The notes beneath the pieces are model-generated. The model searched no databases and was not told the origin of the DNA. It was given only the letters and a program-made list of their open reading frames with translations. This document shows, in pieces, positions 5,593 through 5,862 of a stretch of 5,862 nucleotides of DNA. Made by a program: the position numbers and the translations under genes. How positions within the stretch are numbered: position 1 is the first letter of the stretch; each line of letters starts with the position of its first letter. The DNA is from Thermoplasmata archaeon (GTDB lineage: Archaea > Thermoplasmatota > Thermoplasmata > Lutacidiplasmatales > UBA184). The stretch lies in assembly GCA_013044425.1 (NCBI GenBank), contig JABEUK010000135.1, positions 1 to 5,862 of the forward strand. Reading direction: 5' to 3'.

Positions 5593-5621
5593 CTCGCTCG
5601 AACGCCCTCCTCCCGAGCGAG
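5593..5621. promoter_or_regulatory. Perfect 8-bp inverted repeat upstream of the malate synthase promoter
   Basis: CTCGCTCG (5593-5600) and CGAGCGAG (5614-5621) are exact complements around a 13-base spacer. The centres of the arms are 21 bp apart, two helical turns, and the repeat lies about 55 bases before the TATA-like box. This suits a binding site for a dimeric regulator of the malate synthase gene, which in many microbes is controlled by carbon source. A terminator hairpin for the preceding transcript is the other reading; no T-run follows it. Confidence 0.4.
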
Positions 5622-5673
5622 CCCGGACCGGCGGTGCGCTCTCCCGCGGTCCACCGTACGCGCGGTTCGGCAA

Positions 5674-5682
5674 GATATATGG
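5674..5682 (+). promoter_or_regulatory. TATA-like box of the malate synthase gene
   Basis: GATATATGG is the clearest AT-rich element in the window and stands alone in GC-rich DNA, preceded by the purine-rich CAAG in the usual place of a B-recognition element. Transcription would start near 5702-5707. That leaves a leader of about 50 bases to the ATG at 5755, or of only a few bases to the in-frame GTG codons at 5710 and 5713. Confidence 0.55.
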
Positions 5683-5754
5683 ACCGTCGGCCGCTGGCGG
5701 CTCCGTAGGGTGGTGGACAGCCTCGTGCGCGCCAAGGGAGCGCCCGCTCGAATC

Positions 5755-5862
5755 ATGGCTGGCGCCGTACCCTTCGATGACGACGTCCTTCCCCCGCCTG
5801 CGCTCGAATTCCTCGCTGAACTTCATCGGAGGTTCGACGCCCGCCGTCGGGAACTGCTCTCC
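5755..5862 (+). CDS. aceB: Malate synthase, N-terminal fragment (runs off the window)
   Basis: Only 36 residues are present, but VLPPPALEFLAELHRRFD (11-29 region, DDDVLPPALEFLAELHRRFDARRRE in parts) matches the distinctive N-terminal helix of malate synthase A, where E. coli AceB has ILTAEAVEFLTELVTHF followed by a basic R/K-rich segment and LL. The enzyme condenses glyoxylate with acetyl-CoA to give malate and CoA in the glyoxylate shunt. The catalytic TIM-barrel core lies beyond the right edge. The ATG is preceded by a distant GGGAG (5736-5740, 14-base spacer). In-frame GTG codons at 5710 and 5713 would add 14-15 residues, giving an N-terminus closer in length to the E. coli enzyme and an almost leaderless start relative to the TATA-like box. 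The start is therefore uncertain, while the family call is fairly good for so short a piece. Confidence 0.7.
   Translation, partial: MAGAVPFDDDVLPPPALEFLAELHRRFDARRRELLS

Larger units (their letters stand above)
5390..5754. other. 365-base non-coding stretch ahead of malate synthase
   Basis: The stretch holds the hairpin after threonine synthase, a perfect 8-bp inverted repeat at 5593-5621 and the TATA-like box near 5675. The malate synthase frame remains open upstream throughout this stretch, but the translated residues become Arg-, Pro- and Ser-rich and do not resemble the family, so I read it as non-coding. I saw no tRNA or small-protein gene with a credible start signal. Confidence 0.45.

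Noticed and set aside
5422..5754. Upstream open extension of the malate synthase frame, with a protein-like stretch EHAALRAFLERHLATG
   Set aside because: The frame becomes Arg/Pro/Ser-rich after about 30 residues and spans the TATA-like box and inverted repeat; no start signal supports it.

Overview
This 5.9-kb window is GC-rich and gene-dense. It reads as a chromosomal piece of a high-GC archaeon. The main evidence is a TATA-like element (core ATATAT, 5675-5680) placed like an archaeal promoter box ahead of the last gene. A second, weaker TTTATG element sits about 28 bases ahead of the best ATG of the first gene, the spacing expected for a leaderless archaeal transcript. Shine-Dalgarno signals are sparse. 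A member of Thermoplasmatota or a similar soil or groundwater euryarchaeal lineage is my guess, but the window has no rRNA or marker gene to prove it.

Layout. Positions 1-92 look like the right end of an insertion sequence: the last 14 codons of a basic protein, then two 18-base direct repeats (16/18 identical, 25-base period, read on the minus strand) ending in ...TGACA. After a 286-base non-coding stretch come two closely spaced plus-strand genes, an alpha/beta hydrolase and a GNAT acetyltransferase (17-base gap). A 265-base gap follows. Then there is a second plus-strand pair, a VOC/glyoxalase-fold protein and a DinB-fold protein (60-base gap). A phosphoribosyltransferase lies on the minus strand, converging on the DinB gene. 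Divergent from it, across 281 bases that contain a 9-bp inverted repeat, is threonine synthase on the plus strand. After 365 bases with hairpins and the TATA-like box, the window ends inside the first codons of a malate synthase.

How the genes fit together. The threonine synthase makes threonine from phosphohomoserine. The malate synthase condenses glyoxylate with acetyl-CoA, which implies a glyoxylate shunt or another glyoxylate source in this organism. The hydrolase, GNAT, VOC and DinB proteins are small enzymes of families often used in detoxification or modification of small molecules. Their substrates cannot be read from sequence, and the pairing of genes is the only functional link visible.

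I looked for an undescribed multi-gene system (defence, toxin-antitoxin, CRISPR, retron-like, secretion) and did not find one. The most notable structures are the insertion-sequence end, an almost perfect 24-bp palindrome inside the hydrolase gene, altered metal-ligand positions in the VOC and DinB proteins, and inverted repeats in the two large intergenic regions around threonine synthase.
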